Positions 7,374-16,625 of a stretch of DNA of 64,000 bases are shown in pieces. The notes beneath the pieces are model-generated. The model had not been told where the DNA came from. It worked only from the letters and a program-made list of their open reading frames with translations, and searched no databases. Position 1 is the first letter of the stretch, and every line of letters starts with the position of its first letter. Source of the stretch: Bacillus tequilensis KCTC 13622 (GTDB lineage: Bacteria > Bacillota > Bacilli > Bacillales > Bacillaceae); assembly GCF_000507145.1 (NCBI RefSeq), contig NZ_AYTO01000034.1:372001-436000 (forward strand), written 5' to 3'. The translations under genes and the position numbers were made by a program.

Positions 7374-8492
7374 ATGGAGGAGAAACAGCGATATTCTCCG
7401 GGATTGGACGGTGTCATTGCGGCAGAAACGCACATTTCTTATCTTGACACGCAGTCCAGCCAGATTTTGATAAGAGGCTATGACTTGATGGAACTTTCTA
7501 AAACAAAAAGCTACCTGGAGCTTGTCCATTTATTGCTGGAGGGCCGGCTTCCCGCAGAAAGTGAAACGAAAACGCTGGAAAGAAGCATAAACAGCGCATC
7601 AAATCTGCCGGCTGATATTCTCCGACTGCTTGAGCTGCTCCCTGTGCACACGCATCCGATGGATAGCCTGCGTACCGGCCTGTCGGCACTTGCCGGCTAT
7701 GATCGGCAAATTGATGATCGGTCTCCTTCCGCAAACAAAGAACGCGCTTATCAGCTTCTCGGGAAAATGCCTGCCCTCACTGCTGCCAGCTACAGAATCA
7801 TCAATAAAAAAGAGCCGATTCTTCCGCAGCAAACCCTATCCTACAGTGCGAATTTTCTATACATGATGACAGGGAAATTGCCGTCCTCACTGGAAGAACG
7901 AATCTTTGACCGGTCGCTCGTCCTGTACAGTGAGCATGAGATGCCGAATTCAACCTTTGCGGCAAGGGTCATCGCTTCTACACATTCGGATCTTTATGGC
8001 GCTTTGACAGGGGCTGTCGCCTCCCTGAAAGGAAACCTTCACGGTGGAGCAAACGAAGCTGTGATGTATATGCTTTTGGATGCGGAAACAACGTCCGATT
8101 TTGAACAGCTTCTGCAAACAAAACTGAAAAGAAAAGAAAAAATTATGGGATTCGGCCACAGAGTGTATATGAAAAAAATGGACCCGAGAGCACTCATGAT
8201 GAAAGAGGCACTCCAGCAATTATGCGACAAAGCCGGTGACCATCGTTTATACGAGATGTGTGAGGCAGGCGAGCGGCTGATAGAGAAAGAAAAAGGGCTT
8301 TATCCGAATTTAGATTACTACGCTGCACCGGTGTATTGGATGCTCGGCATACCGATTCCTTTGTATACGCCTGTCTTTTTCAGCGCGAGAACGGCCGGTT
8401 TATGCGCCCATGTCATTGAACAGCATGCCAATAACCGTCTCTTTCGCCCTCGTGTCAGCTATTTGGGCCCGCGTCAACAGGCGAAATCTTAA
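7374..8492 (+). CDS. mmgD: 2-methylcitrate synthase / citrate synthase III
   Basis: The 372-residue protein is a type II citrate synthase fold. The active-site segments are HGGANEAVMYML (His) and MGFGHRVYMKKMDPRA (His/Arg), plus the C-terminal Asp region around NLDYYAAPVYWMLG. With mmgE and mmgF next to it, the likely substrate is propionyl-CoA plus oxaloacetate, giving 2-methylcitrate. Citrate synthase activity is also possible in this family. The start ATG 7374 follows GGGGTTGAGGAT. Confidence 0.9.
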   Translation: MEEKQRYSPGLDGVIAAETHISYLDTQSSQILIRGYDLMELSKTKSYLELVHLLLEGRLPAESETKTLERSINSASNLPADILRLLELLPVHTHPMDSLRTGLSALAGYDRQIDDRSPSANKERAYQLLGKMPALTAASYRIINKKEPILPQQTLSYSANFLYMMTGKLPSSLEERIFDRSLVLYSEHEMPNSTFAARVIASTHSDLYGALTGAVASLKGNLHGGANEAVMYMLLDAETTSDFEQLLQTKLKRKEKIMGFGHRVYMKKMDPRALMMKEALQQLCDKAGDHRLYEMCEAGERLIEKEKGLYPNLDYYAAPVYWMLGIPIPLYTPVFFSARTAGLCAHVIEQHANNRLFRPRVSYLGPRQQAKS

Positions 8493-8513
8493 ATGATGAA
8501 AGGAACTGGTAGA

Positions 8514-9932
8514 ATGCTAAAAACGGATCACGTCATTGAAGAAATCACTGACTATGTGCTAGAGAAAGAGATTACAAGTTCTGAGGCGTTTACAACAGCC
8601 GGGCATGTGCTGCTGGATACGCTGGGCTGCGGGATTTTGGCGCTCCGTTATCCTGAATGCTCAAAGCTGCTCGGCCCGATTGTTCCCGGAACAATTGTGC
8701 CGAATGGAAGCAAAGTGCCGGGAACGTCATATGTTCTCGATCCGGTAAGGGCTGCATTTAATATCGGCTGCATGATCCGCTGGCTCGATTACAACGATAC
8801 GTGGCTGGCGGCGGAGTGGGGGCATCCGTCTGATAATCTGGGAGGAATCCTTGCTGTTGCTGATTATGTATCGAGAGTAAGGCTGTCTGAAGGAAAAGAG
8901 TCTTTAACGGTACGCGACGTACTTGAAATGATGATCAAAGCACACGAAATTCAAGGTGTGCTCGCGTTAGAAAACAGCTTAAACCGAGTTGGCCTTGATC
9001 ATGTGCTGTTTGTCAAAGTTGCGACAACCGCTGTTGCAGCAAAGCTATTAGGCGGCGGGAGAGAAGAAATCAAAAATGCACTTTCGAACGCATGGATTGA
9101 TAACGCAGCCTTGAGGACATACAGACATTCACCGAATACAGGCTCGCGCAAATCGTGGGCGGCAGGGGACGCAACGAGCAGAGGCGTTCATTTGGCGCTG
9201 ATGGCGTTAAAAGGAGAAATGGGTTATCCGACTGCTTTGAGCGCACCGGGGTGGGGCTTCCAAGATGTTTTATTCAATAAACAAGAGATCAAACTCGCCC
9301 GTCCGCTCGATGCTTATGTTATGGAAAATGTGCTGTTTAAAGTGTCATATCCTGCGGAATTTCATGCTCAGACAGCAGCCGAGTGCGCTGTCATACTTCA
9401 TCCGCAGGTAAAGGACCGGGTTGATGAGATTAACCGTATTGTGATCAGAACACACGAATCCGCTATCCGAATCATTGATAAAAAAGGACCGCTTCACAAT
9501 CCGGCGGACCGTGACCACTGCCTCCAATACATCACAGCGATCGGTTTGCTGCTTGGTGATATCACCGCGCAGCATTATGAGGCTGAGACGGCAAGTGATC
9601 CGAGAATCGATCAACTTCGTAATAAAATGGAAGTGACTGAAAATAAAACATATACCGAGGATTATTTGAAACCCGATAAGCGTTCGATTTCAAATGCCGT
9701 ACAGGTTCATTTTAAAGATGGAACAAGCACGGAAATGGTGGAATGTGAATTTCCGCTAGGCCATCGTTTTCGAAGAGACGAGGCGGTGCCGAAACTGCTG
9801 GAAAAGTTTTCTGCCAATCTCAAAGCCCATTTTGCTGATAAACAGCACAAACACATTTATGAGCGCTGTACCAGCTATGAGACATTACAAACGATGCGCG
9901 TCAATGAATTTGTAGATATGTTCTGCGTATAA
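8514..9932 (+). CDS. mmgE: 2-methylcitrate dehydratase (PrpD/MmgE family)
   Basis: ATG 8514 is preferred over 8493 because AAAGGA lies 9 nt upstream. It gives 472 residues, the normal length for the family. The protein aligns by feel to the all-helical MmgE/PrpD dehydratase fold: an early Asp/Tyr-rich [21 protein letters not shown], and a later [20 protein letters not shown]. It dehydrates 2-methylcitrate to 2-methylaconitate. Rehydration to methylisocitrate would need an aconitase, which is not encoded in this operon; CitB elsewhere is the likely partner. Confidence 0.92.
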   Translation: MLKTDHVIEEITDYVLEKEITSSEAFTTAGHVLLDTLGCGILALRYPECSKLLGPIVPGTIVPNGSKVPGTSYVLDPVRAAFNIGCMIRWLDYNDTWLAAEWGHPSDNLGGILAVADYVSRVRLSEGKESLTVRDVLEMMIKAHEIQGVLALENSLNRVGLDHVLFVKVATTAVAAKLLGGGREEIKNALSNAWIDNAALRTYRHSPNTGSRKSWAAGDATSRGVHLALMALKGEMGYPTALSAPGWGFQDVLFNKQEIKLARPLDAYVMENVLFKVSYPAEFHAQTAAECAVILHPQVKDRVDEINRIVIRTHESAIRIIDKKGPLHNPADRDHCLQYITAIGLLLGDITAQHYEAETASDPRIDQLRNKMEVTENKTYTEDYLKPDKRSISNAVQVHFKDGTSTEMVECEFPLGHRFRRDEAVPKLLEKFSANLKAHFADKQHKHIYERCTSYETLQTMRVNEFVDMFCV

Positions 9933-9949
9933 AAAAGGAGGTTTGCGTC

Positions 9950-10855
9950 ATGTCGTGGATCGTCAATAAGCAATCGTCACAAGAGGAGCTTGCCGGGCGC
10001 TTCCGCAAGCTAATGTCAGCGCCGGACATTCTTCAAATCCCCGGTGCCCATGACGGGATGGCCGCCTTGCTTGCGAAGGAGGCCGGTTTTTCTGCTATGT
10101 ATTTGTCTGGTGCGGCATATACAGCCAGCAGGGGGCTTCCTGATTTAGGAATCATCACGTCGGCAGAGATGGCTGAGCGAGCCAAAGATCTTGTACGTGC
10201 AGCTGATCTCCCTCTGCTTGTTGATATCGATACGGGATTTGGCGGTGTGTTAAATGCCGCCCGAACCGCCCGTGAGATGTTTGAAGCGAGGATTGCCGCC
10301 GTTCAAATAGAAGACCAGCAGCTCCCGAAAAAATGCGGGCATTTAAATGGCAAACAGCTCGTTCCGACAAAGGAAATGGCGCAAAAAATAAAAGCGATCA
10401 AGCAAGCGGCACCCTCCCTTATCGTTGTTGCCCGTACAGATGCCAGGGCGCAGGAAGGGCTTGATGCCGCGATGAAACGGTCAGAGGCTTATATGGAGGC
10501 TGGAGCGGACGCGATTTTCCCTGAAGCGCTTCAGGCGGAGAACGAATTCCGCCAGTTTGCCGAGCGCATCTCCGTTCCGCTCCTTGCGAATATGACCGAG
10601 TTTGGGCAAACGCCGTATTATCGCGCCGAAGAATTCGAAGATATGGGGTTTCAGATGGTGATTTATCCTGTCACGTCGCTTCGGGCGGCGGCAAAAGCTT
10701 ATGAGCGGATGTTTCGTTTGATGAAGGAGAGCGGCTCACAAAAAGAAGGCCTTCACGATATGCAGACACGAAAAGAACTGTACGATACGATTTCCTATTA
10801 TGACTATGAAGCGTTAGATAAAGCGATCGCCAAGACCGTTTTGCCTGATGAATAG
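9950..10855 (+). CDS. mmgF: 2-methylisocitrate lyase
   Basis: The 301-residue protein is in the isocitrate lyase / PEP mutase superfamily (PrpB type, also called yqiQ). The signature is KKCGHLNGKQLV around residues 125-135, with catalytic Cys. Mg-binding acidic residues appear in VDIDTGFGG and IEDQQLPKK. It splits 2-methylisocitrate into pyruvate and succinate, completing propionyl-CoA disposal with MmgD and MmgE. GGAGG lies 6 nt before ATG 9950. It is the last gene of the operon and is followed by a strong terminator. Confidence 0.92.
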   Translation: MSWIVNKQSSQEELAGRFRKLMSAPDILQIPGAHDGMAALLAKEAGFSAMYLSGAAYTASRGLPDLGIITSAEMAERAKDLVRAADLPLLVDIDTGFGGVLNAARTAREMFEARIAAVQIEDQQLPKKCGHLNGKQLVPTKEMAQKIKAIKQAAPSLIVVARTDARAQEGLDAAMKRSEAYMEAGADAIFPEALQAENEFRQFAERISVPLLANMTEFGQTPYYRAEEFEDMGFQMVIYPVTSLRAAAKAYERMFRLMKESGSQKEGLHDMQTRKELYDTISYYDYEALDKAIAKTVLPDE

Positions 10856-10860
10856 TTTCG

Positions 10861-10898
10861 AGCAAAAAAGCCGGAGAACACTCCGGCTTTTTTGCTGC
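10861..10898. terminator. bidirectional terminator, mmgF / yqzF
   Basis: A perfect 16-bp stem (10861-10876 with 10881-10896) contains its own A and T runs and lies between converging genes, so it can serve both. Confidence 0.9.
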
Positions 10899-11134
10899 TA
10901 TCGTTTTCTGAATCGCGGGCTGACTTGATTGCGTTTTCTGTCTCTGTATAAAATGAACCCGGCCAGCACATAAAGGCCGAACGCAAAAAAGATGAATCCT
11001 GACAAAGCTTGGAGCCAAAGAGCTGCAAACGGCTTTATTGTATGGCCGAAAAGCGAATCCCTCATCAGCTTAATGCCTAAGGCGGAAATGGCGCCGGGGA
11101 GGACTAATATCAAAAGCGCAAGAAGTCGGCTCAT
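10898..11134 (-). CDS. yqzF: small membrane protein, DUF2627 family
   Basis: The 78-residue protein has two hydrophobic segments (about residues 4-22 and 38-62) flanking a short polar stretch. It ends in a basic tail YRDRKRNQVSPRFRKR, so the C-terminus should face the cytoplasm. It lies alone on the minus strand between the mmg and bkd systems and is divergent from bkdR. It matches the DUF2627/YqzF type as I recall it. No biochemical role is known or visible. Confidence 0.8.
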   Translation of the reverse strand: MSRLLALLILVLPGAISALGIKLMRDSLFGHTIKPFAALWLQALSGFIFFAFGLYVLAGFILYRDRKRNQVSPRFRKR

Positions 11135-11190
11135 CCTCAGAAAACCCCTTTATCTTTATATTTCCTTTATTGTCCAGTGGAAAAAATATT

Positions 11191-11218
11191 TTGTCAAGAG
11201 AAGAAAACGTGGTAACAT
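11191..11218 (+). promoter_or_regulatory. SigmaA-type promoter of bkdR
   Basis: TTGTCA (11191-11196) and TAACAT (11213-11218) are 16 bp apart. The start of bkdR is about 60 nt further on, leaving a leader that carries the repeats described separately. Confidence 0.5.
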
Positions 11219-11223
11219 AGGGT

Positions 11224-11263
11224 TGTGCAAATTATTGCAACGGAATAAATAGGTGTGCAAATT
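11224..11263 (+). repeat. candidate BkdR sites upstream of bkdR
   Basis: TGCAAATTATTGCA at 11226-11239 is an imperfect palindrome. It is the exact reverse complement of the sequence at 13358-13371 in front of ptb. The 10-mer TGTGCAAATT occurs at 11224-11233 and again at 11254-11263, exactly 30 bp apart. The elements lie just after the predicted bkdR -10 box, a place suited to autorepression. Binding by BkdR is inferred from the sharing, not known. Confidence 0.5.
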
Positions 11264-11286
11264 TTTTCATATAAAGGGGTAACGGG

Positions 11287-13365
11287 ATGCAAAAGGTACT
11301 GATTGTAGGTGCCGGTAAAAGGGGAACGGCGTTATTACATATGCTGATCAAAACAGCCATCATAGAGATCATTGCCGTTATTGACAAAGACCCCGAGGCG
11401 CCGGGATTGAAAGAAGCAAAACAGTATGGGATTGCCGTTTCATCTGATTGGAGACCTTACATACAGCAAAAACCGGATATCGTCATTCATACGGCCGGCG
11501 ATCAAGCGGTGTTTGACGAACTCCTGCAGGAAAAGCATGAAGAGACCATTGTCATGCCGGGAAAAATGGCGTACATCGTTTTTCAGTTGATGGAAGAAAA
11601 GCAGCACCTGATTCAAATGCTGAAAGAGCAAACATACAAACACGACAGAATTTTTAACTCCACCCATGACGGGATGATTTTTATTGATATCAATGAAGAA
11701 ATCATTCTTTTTAACCATATGGCTGAAAAAATAGTCGGGAAAAAGCGTGAGGAAGTGATCGGGAAACCGATAAAAGAAGTCATTCCGAGCACGGAGATGC
11801 CGCGGATTTTAAAAACAAGAGTGCCTGAATATAACCAGAAGCAGCTTTTAGACGATCATTTGCAAATTGTAACGACAAGGCTGCCGATTATTGATGAAGG
11901 CGGACGCCTGCTCGGGGCGCTTTGTGTATTTAAAGATATCACAGACGCGGTCGAACTGGCAGAGGAAGTGACCAACTTAAAGCAGGTCCGTACGATGCTT
12001 GAGGCGATTATTCAATCCTCCGATGAAGCGATTTCTGTCGTTGATGAAAACGGCATCGGCCTCTTGATCAATAAAGCGTATACGAAAATGACGGGGCTTT
12101 CTGAAAAAGAAGTCATCGGCAAGCCAGCAAGCACCGATATTTCTGAAGGCGAAAGCATGCATTTAAAGGTGCTGGAAACAAGACGCCCTGTCCGCGGTGT
12201 CAGAATGAAGGTCGGCCCGAATAAAAAAGAGGTCATCGTCAATGTAGCGCCGGTGATTGTGGACGGGATTTTGAAGGGCAGCGTCGGTGTGATTCACGAT
12301 GTGTCCGAAATTAAAATGCTGACAGCTGAGCTGGACCGCGCCAGACAAATCATTCGCACGTTAGAAGCAAAATACACTTTTGACGACATTATCGGCAAAA
12401 GCGAGCAAATGCTGGTGGCGCTTGAGCAGGCAAAGCTCGGGGCGAAAACGCCGGCAACCATTTTGCTGCGCGGAGAATCAGGAACGGGAAAAGAACTGTT
12501 CGCCCATGCCATCCATAACGAAAGCGATCGGAAATACAATAAATTTATTCGCGTGAATTGTGCAGCCCTTTCTGAAAACCTGCTCGAATCAGAATTGTTC
12601 GGCTACGAGGATGGAGCATTTTCGGGAGCGAAACGCGGCGGCAAAAAAGGCTTATTCGAGGAAGCGAATAATGGCAGTATTTTCTTAGATGAGATCGGCG
12701 AGCTGACACAAAATATGCAGGCGAAATTGCTCCGCGTCCTTCAAGAGAAGGAAATCGTCAGAGTGGGCGGCGCGAAAGCAATCCCTGTCAACGTCAGAGT
12801 GATTGCTGCTACAAATGTAAATATTGAAAAAGCGATGGCGGATGGAATGTTTCGCGAGGACCTGTATTACCGGATTAATCGCTATCCGATCTCGATCCCG
12901 CCTTTGCGGCAGCGGCTGGAGGACATTGAGGCACTCAGCGTCAGGCTTATTCAAAAGATTAACAGGGATTATGGCAGGAATGTAAAGGGGCTTACAAAGC
13001 AAGCCCTGCGTGCCTTATCCGCTTACCACTGGCCCGGCAATGTCCGCGAACTGGAAAATGTCCTTGGACGAGCCATGATTTTTCTGAATCCGCATATGGA
13101 ATGGATTGAAAAAGATCACTTGCCTGTATTCGAACTTAAGCAAACAGAAAGCGTCACAGAACAGGGGACAGGCTTTGATTTTCCGGATATTGAAGGTGAA
13201 AAGCTGTCTGTTGCAGTAGAAAAATTTGAAGCGCATTTGATCCAGCAAACGCTCGAAAAGCATCATTTTAACAGGACAAAAACAGCGAAAGCTCTCGGTG
13301 TCAGCATTCGGAACTTATATTACAAAATGGATAAATACGGCCTTGCAAATGAAGGCATGCAATAA
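11287..13365 (+). CDS. bkdR: SigL-dependent transcriptional activator of the bkd operon
   Basis: The 692-residue protein is a Sigma54-type enhancer-binding activator. An N-terminal Rossmann-like segment ([15 protein letters not shown]) is followed by two PAS-like domains (about 115-225 and 230-340). The AAA+ domain has Walker A GESGTGKE near residue 396 and Walker [11 protein letters not shown]. Its Sigma54-contact loop reads GAFSGA at 443-448 instead of the common GAFTGA. A Fis-type helix-turn-helix near the C-terminus reads [19 protein letters not shown]. BkdR is known to activate ptb-bkd transcription by SigL RNA polymerase in response to isoleucine/valine. The signal input of the PAS domains is not shown by sequence. 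Confidence 0.93.
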   Translation: MQKVLIVGAGKRGTALLHMLIKTAIIEIIAVIDKDPEAPGLKEAKQYGIAVSSDWRPYIQQKPDIVIHTAGDQAVFDELLQEKHEETIVMPGKMAYIVFQLMEEKQHLIQMLKEQTYKHDRIFNSTHDGMIFIDINEEIILFNHMAEKIVGKKREEVIGKPIKEVIPSTEMPRILKTRVPEYNQKQLLDDHLQIVTTRLPIIDEGGRLLGALCVFKDITDAVELAEEVTNLKQVRTMLEAIIQSSDEAISVVDENGIGLLINKAYTKMTGLSEKEVIGKPASTDISEGESMHLKVLETRRPVRGVRMKVGPNKKEVIVNVAPVIVDGILKGSVGVIHDVSEIKMLTAELDRARQIIRTLEAKYTFDDIIGKSEQMLVALEQAKLGAKTPATILLRGESGTGKELFAHAIHNESDRKYNKFIRVNCAALSENLLESELFGYEDGAFSGAKRGGKKGLFEEANNGSIFLDEIGELTQNMQAKLLRVLQEKEIVRVGGAKAIPVNVRVIAATNVNIEKAMADGMFREDLYYRINRYPISIPPLRQRLEDIEALSVRLIQKINRDYGRNVKGLTKQALRALSAYHWPGNVRELENVLGRAMIFLNPHMEWIEKDHLPVFELKQTESVTEQGTGFDFPDIEGEKLSVAVEKFEAHLIQQTLEKHHFNRTKTAKALGVSIRNLYYKMDKYGLANEGMQ

Positions 13366-13371
13366 TTTGCA
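13358..13371 (+). promoter_or_regulatory. candidate BkdR enhancer (UAS) for ptb
   Basis: TGCAATAATTTGCA overlaps the bkdR stop codon and is centred about 70 bp upstream of the -24 box. It is identical, in inverted orientation, to the element upstream of bkdR. Another TTGCAAAT lies at 13343-13350. The position fits an enhancer for a Sigma54-type promoter. The assignment to BkdR is inference. Confidence 0.55.
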
Positions 13372-13432
13372 GAATAAACGCAAGCATCTGCACGAGTCTT
13401 CAATACATCAGGTATGACAGCGCAGCGGGGAG

Positions 13433-13450
13433 CTGGCATGGAACTTGCAT
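13433..13450 (+). promoter_or_regulatory. SigL (Sigma54) -24/-12 promoter of the ptb-bkd operon
   Basis: CTGGCAT and TTGCAT are separated by 5 bp (GGAAC), matching the TGGCAC-N5-TTGCA consensus. The ptb start codon follows 38 nt later. SigL control of this operon is established. Confidence 0.9.
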
Positions 13451-13488
13451 AATAAAAGGCGGAGTCGAAATAAGAAAGGTGGTAACAG

Positions 13489-14388
13489 ATGAAGCTGAAA
13501 GATTTGATCGGCAAAGCGTCGATGTACAAAAACAAGACCATTGCGGTTGCCCATGCTGAGGATGAGGAAGTGATCCGGGCTGTAAAGCTGGCAGCCGAGC
13601 ACCTATCCGCCCGTTTTTTGTTAACGGGGGACAGCAAAAAGCTGAACGAGCTGACAGCATCCATGCAAGGCCATCAAGTGGAAATCGTTCATGCCAACAC
13701 ACCTGAGGAATCGGCAAAATTAGCCGTTCATGCTGTCCATCACAAAACAGCGGACGTTTTAATGAAAGGAAATGTACCGACTTCTGTTTTGCTTAAAGCG
13801 GTATTGAACAGACAGGAGGGCCTTCGGTCATCCAATATCCTTTCCCACGTGGCTGTGTTTGATATACCGGATTTTGACAGATTGATGCTTGTGACAGATT
13901 CGGCAATGAATATTGCCCCTTCGCTGGAAGAGCTTCGGCACATTTTGCAAAATGCCGTTTATGTGGCCCGTGCGGTAGGGAACAATATGCCAAAAGCAGC
14001 TGCTCTGGCAGCGGTCGAAACGGTGAACCCGAAAATGGAAGCGACAATGAATGCAGCCGCTCTTGTTCAAATGTGCAAAAGAGGCCAGATCAAAGGCTGT
14101 ATTGTTGATGGCCCGCTTGCTTTGGATAACGCAGTATCACAAATTGCCGCAGCCCAGAAAAACATTTCAGGAGACGTAGCGGGCAGCGCTGATATCCTTC
14201 TCGTCCCAACAATTGAAGCCGGCAATATTTTATATAAATCACTGATTTATTTTGCGAAGGCCAGTGTGGCGGCAGTGATTTCAGGAGCTAAAGCGCCGAT
14301 TGCCTTAACGAGCAGAGCGGACTCCGCTGAAAATAAACTGTATTCGATTGCGCTGGCGATATGCGCATCTGAAGAATACACACACTAG
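13489..14388 (+). CDS. ptb: phosphate butyryltransferase
   Basis: The 299-residue protein belongs to the phosphate acetyl/butyryltransferase family. It converts branched-chain acyl-CoA (isobutyryl, isovaleryl, 2-methylbutyryl) and phosphate into acyl-phosphate and CoA, feeding Buk for ATP formation. Family segments include [18 protein letters not shown] near the middle and [14 protein letters not shown], then [20 protein letters not shown]. It is the first gene after the SigL promoter; bcd starts 11 nt after its stop. Confidence 0.92.
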   Translation: MKLKDLIGKASMYKNKTIAVAHAEDEEVIRAVKLAAEHLSARFLLTGDSKKLNELTASMQGHQVEIVHANTPEESAKLAVHAVHHKTADVLMKGNVPTSVLLKAVLNRQEGLRSSNILSHVAVFDIPDFDRLMLVTDSAMNIAPSLEELRHILQNAVYVARAVGNNMPKAAALAAVETVNPKMEATMNAAALVQMCKRGQIKGCIVDGPLALDNAVSQIAAAQKNISGDVAGSADILLVPTIEAGNILYKSLIYFAKASVAAVISGAKAPIALTSRADSAENKLYSIALAICASEEYTH

Positions 14389-14399
14389 GAGGAACAAAC

Positions 14400-15494
14400 A
14401 TGGAACTTTTTAAATATATGGAGAAATATGATTACGAACAATTGGTATTCTGCCAAGATGAACAATCAGGCTTAAAAGCGATTATCGCGATTCATGATAC
14501 AACACTAGGTCCTGCGCTTGGCGGAACAAGAATGTGGACATATGAAAATGAAGAAGCGGCAATTGAAGATGCGCTCAGGCTGGCAAAAGGCATGACCTAT
14601 AAAAACGCGGCGGCAGGCTTAAACCTTGGCGGCGGAAAAACAGTCATTATCGGCGATCCGCGCAAAGATAAAAATGAAGAAATGTTCCGCGCGTTTGGCC
14701 GTTTTATTCAAGGACTGAACGGCAGGTACATTACAGCTGAAGATGTGGGCACAACGGTTGAGGATATGGACATCATTCATGATGAAACAGACTATGTCAC
14801 AGGGATTTCACCTGCCTTCGGGTCTTCCGGAAATCCATCCCCGGTTACGGCGTATGGAGTGTACAGAGGAATGAAGGCAGCAGCTAAAGCCGCTTTCGGA
14901 ACCGACTCTCTTGAAGGAAAAACCATCGCTGTGCAAGGGGTGGGGAACGTGGCCTACAACCTATGCCGCCACCTGCATGAAGAAGGGGCGAATTTAATCG
15001 TTACGGATATCAACAAACAATCCGTACAGCGTGCAGTTGAAGATTTTGGCGCCCGTGCCGTCGATCCGGAAGAGATTTATACACAAGACTGCGATATTTA
15101 TGCGCCGTGCGCGCTTGGTGCGACAATCAACGATGACACCATTAGACAGCTGAAGGCAAAAGTCATCGCGGGTGCGGCAAACAATCAATTAAAAGAAACA
15201 CGCCATGGCGATCAAATTCACGAAATGGGCATCGTGTACGCACCGGATTATGTCATTAACGCGGGCGGCGTCATTAACGTGGCAGATGAGCTAAACGGCT
15301 ATAATGCAGAACGCGCATTGAAGAAAGTTGAAGGCATTTACGGCAATATTGAGCGAGTGCTTGATATTTCTCAGCGTGACGGCATTCCGACGTATTTAGC
15401 GGCTGACCGCTTGGCAGAGGAACGGATTGAACGCATGCGTCGCTCAAGAAGCCAGTTTTTGCAAAACGGCCACAGTGTATTAAGCAGACGTTAA
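14400..15494 (+). CDS. bcd: branched-chain amino acid (leucine) dehydrogenase
   Basis: The 364-residue enzyme deaminates leucine, valine and isoleucine oxidatively with NAD to 2-keto acids. The catalytic Lys region reads [20 protein letters not shown], and the NAD-binding Rossmann motif is [20 protein letters not shown]. Other Glu/Leu dehydrogenase marks are [14 protein letters not shown] and [17 protein letters not shown] lies just before ATG 14400. It supplies keto acids to the BkdAA/AB/B complex encoded downstream. Confidence 0.93.
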   Translation: MELFKYMEKYDYEQLVFCQDEQSGLKAIIAIHDTTLGPALGGTRMWTYENEEAAIEDALRLAKGMTYKNAAAGLNLGGGKTVIIGDPRKDKNEEMFRAFGRFIQGLNGRYITAEDVGTTVEDMDIIHDETDYVTGISPAFGSSGNPSPVTAYGVYRGMKAAAKAAFGTDSLEGKTIAVQGVGNVAYNLCRHLHEEGANLIVTDINKQSVQRAVEDFGARAVDPEEIYTQDCDIYAPCALGATINDDTIRQLKAKVIAGAANNQLKETRHGDQIHEMGIVYAPDYVINAGGVINVADELNGYNAERALKKVEGIYGNIERVLDISQRDGIPTYLAADRLAEERIERMRRSRSQFLQNGHSVLSRR

Positions 15495-15512
15495 GAAATT
15501 GAACTGGGGGTT

Positions 15513-16604
15513 ATGGAAGTGCTACATGAGGAAAAGCGCATTCTCACAATTAATCCAGGCTCAACTTCAACGAAAATTGGTGTTTTTCATAACGAACGTA
15601 GCATTTTTGAAAAAACATTGAGACACGACATTGAAGAGCTGCAGCGATTTGACCATATTATTGATCAGTATGAGTTTCGAAAATACCAAATTCTTGAAAC
15701 GCTTCATGAACAAGGAATCAATATCTCAAAGTTTGATGCAGTCTGTGCCAGAGGCGGCCTTATCCGGCCGATTGAAGGCGGAACTTACGAAGTGAATGAT
15801 GACATGATTGAGGACTTGAAAAGCGGCTATGCCGGCCAGCATGCTTCTAATCTCGGCGGCATTATCGCGCGGGAAATCGCTGACGGCCTGAACATCCCTT
15901 CATATATCGTCGATCCTGTTGTCGTAGATGAAATGTCAGAGCTCGCAAAAATCTCAGGCATGCCTGAGATTGAACGGAAAAGCATTTTCCATGCGTTAAA
16001 CCAAAAAGCTGTCGCCCGTAAGGCGGCAGCCTCTCTTGGCAAACGGTATGAGAATACAAAATTGATTGTTACCCATATGGGCGGCGGTATTACAATTGGC
16101 GTCCATGACCATGGGCGAGTGGTCGATGTCAACAACGGCCTTCACGGAGAGGGGCCATTCAGTCCTGAACGTGCAGGAACAGTGCCTGCGGGCGACCTTA
16201 TCAATTTATGTTTTTCAGGACAGTATGCAAAAGAAGAAATGATGAAAAAATTGGTTGGCACTGGCGGGCTTTTCGGCTATCTCGGTACGAATGAGGCAGA
16301 AAAAGTGGCACAAATGATTCAGAGAGGCGATGAAAAAGCACGCTTCATTTTTGATGCCATGGCATATCAGGTAGCGAAGGAAATTGGGGCAGCCAGTGCT
16401 GTTTTAAAAGGTGAAGTGGAAGCGATTGTGCTGACGGGAGGCCTTGCGTACGGCAAAAGCTTTGTTTCCAGTATCAGATCATACATAGATTGGATTTCAG
16501 ATGTTTTCGTCTATCCGGGAGAAAATGAATTGCAGTCTCTGGCGCAAGGGGCACTCAGGGTATTGCTGGGCGAAGAGCAATCTAAACAATATCGTATTGA
16601 ATAG
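15513..16604 (+). CDS. buk: butyrate kinase (branched-chain acid kinase)
   Basis: The 363-residue protein belongs to the acetokinase (ASKHA) family. It has the N-terminal [12 protein letters not shown] nucleotide-binding motif, [20 protein letters not shown] in the middle, and [14 protein letters not shown] near the C-terminus. It transfers phosphate from butyryl- or branched acyl-phosphate made by Ptb to ADP. The next gene, lpdV, starts 21 nt after its stop codon. ATG 15513 is preceded by GGGGGTT. An additional in-frame start may lie a few codons later. Confidence 0.92.
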   Translation: MEVLHEEKRILTINPGSTSTKIGVFHNERSIFEKTLRHDIEELQRFDHIIDQYEFRKYQILETLHEQGINISKFDAVCARGGLIRPIEGGTYEVNDDMIEDLKSGYAGQHASNLGGIIAREIADGLNIPSYIVDPVVVDEMSELAKISGMPEIERKSIFHALNQKAVARKAAASLGKRYENTKLIVTHMGGGITIGVHDHGRVVDVNNGLHGEGPFSPERAGTVPAGDLINLCFSGQYAKEEMMKKLVGTGGLFGYLGTNEAEKVAQMIQRGDEKARFIFDAMAYQVAKEIGAASAVLKGEVEAIVLTGGLAYGKSFVSSIRSYIDWISDVFVYPGENELQSLAQGALRVLLGEEQSKQYRIE

Positions 16605-16625
16605 ACAGACGAGGAGTGAGTCACC

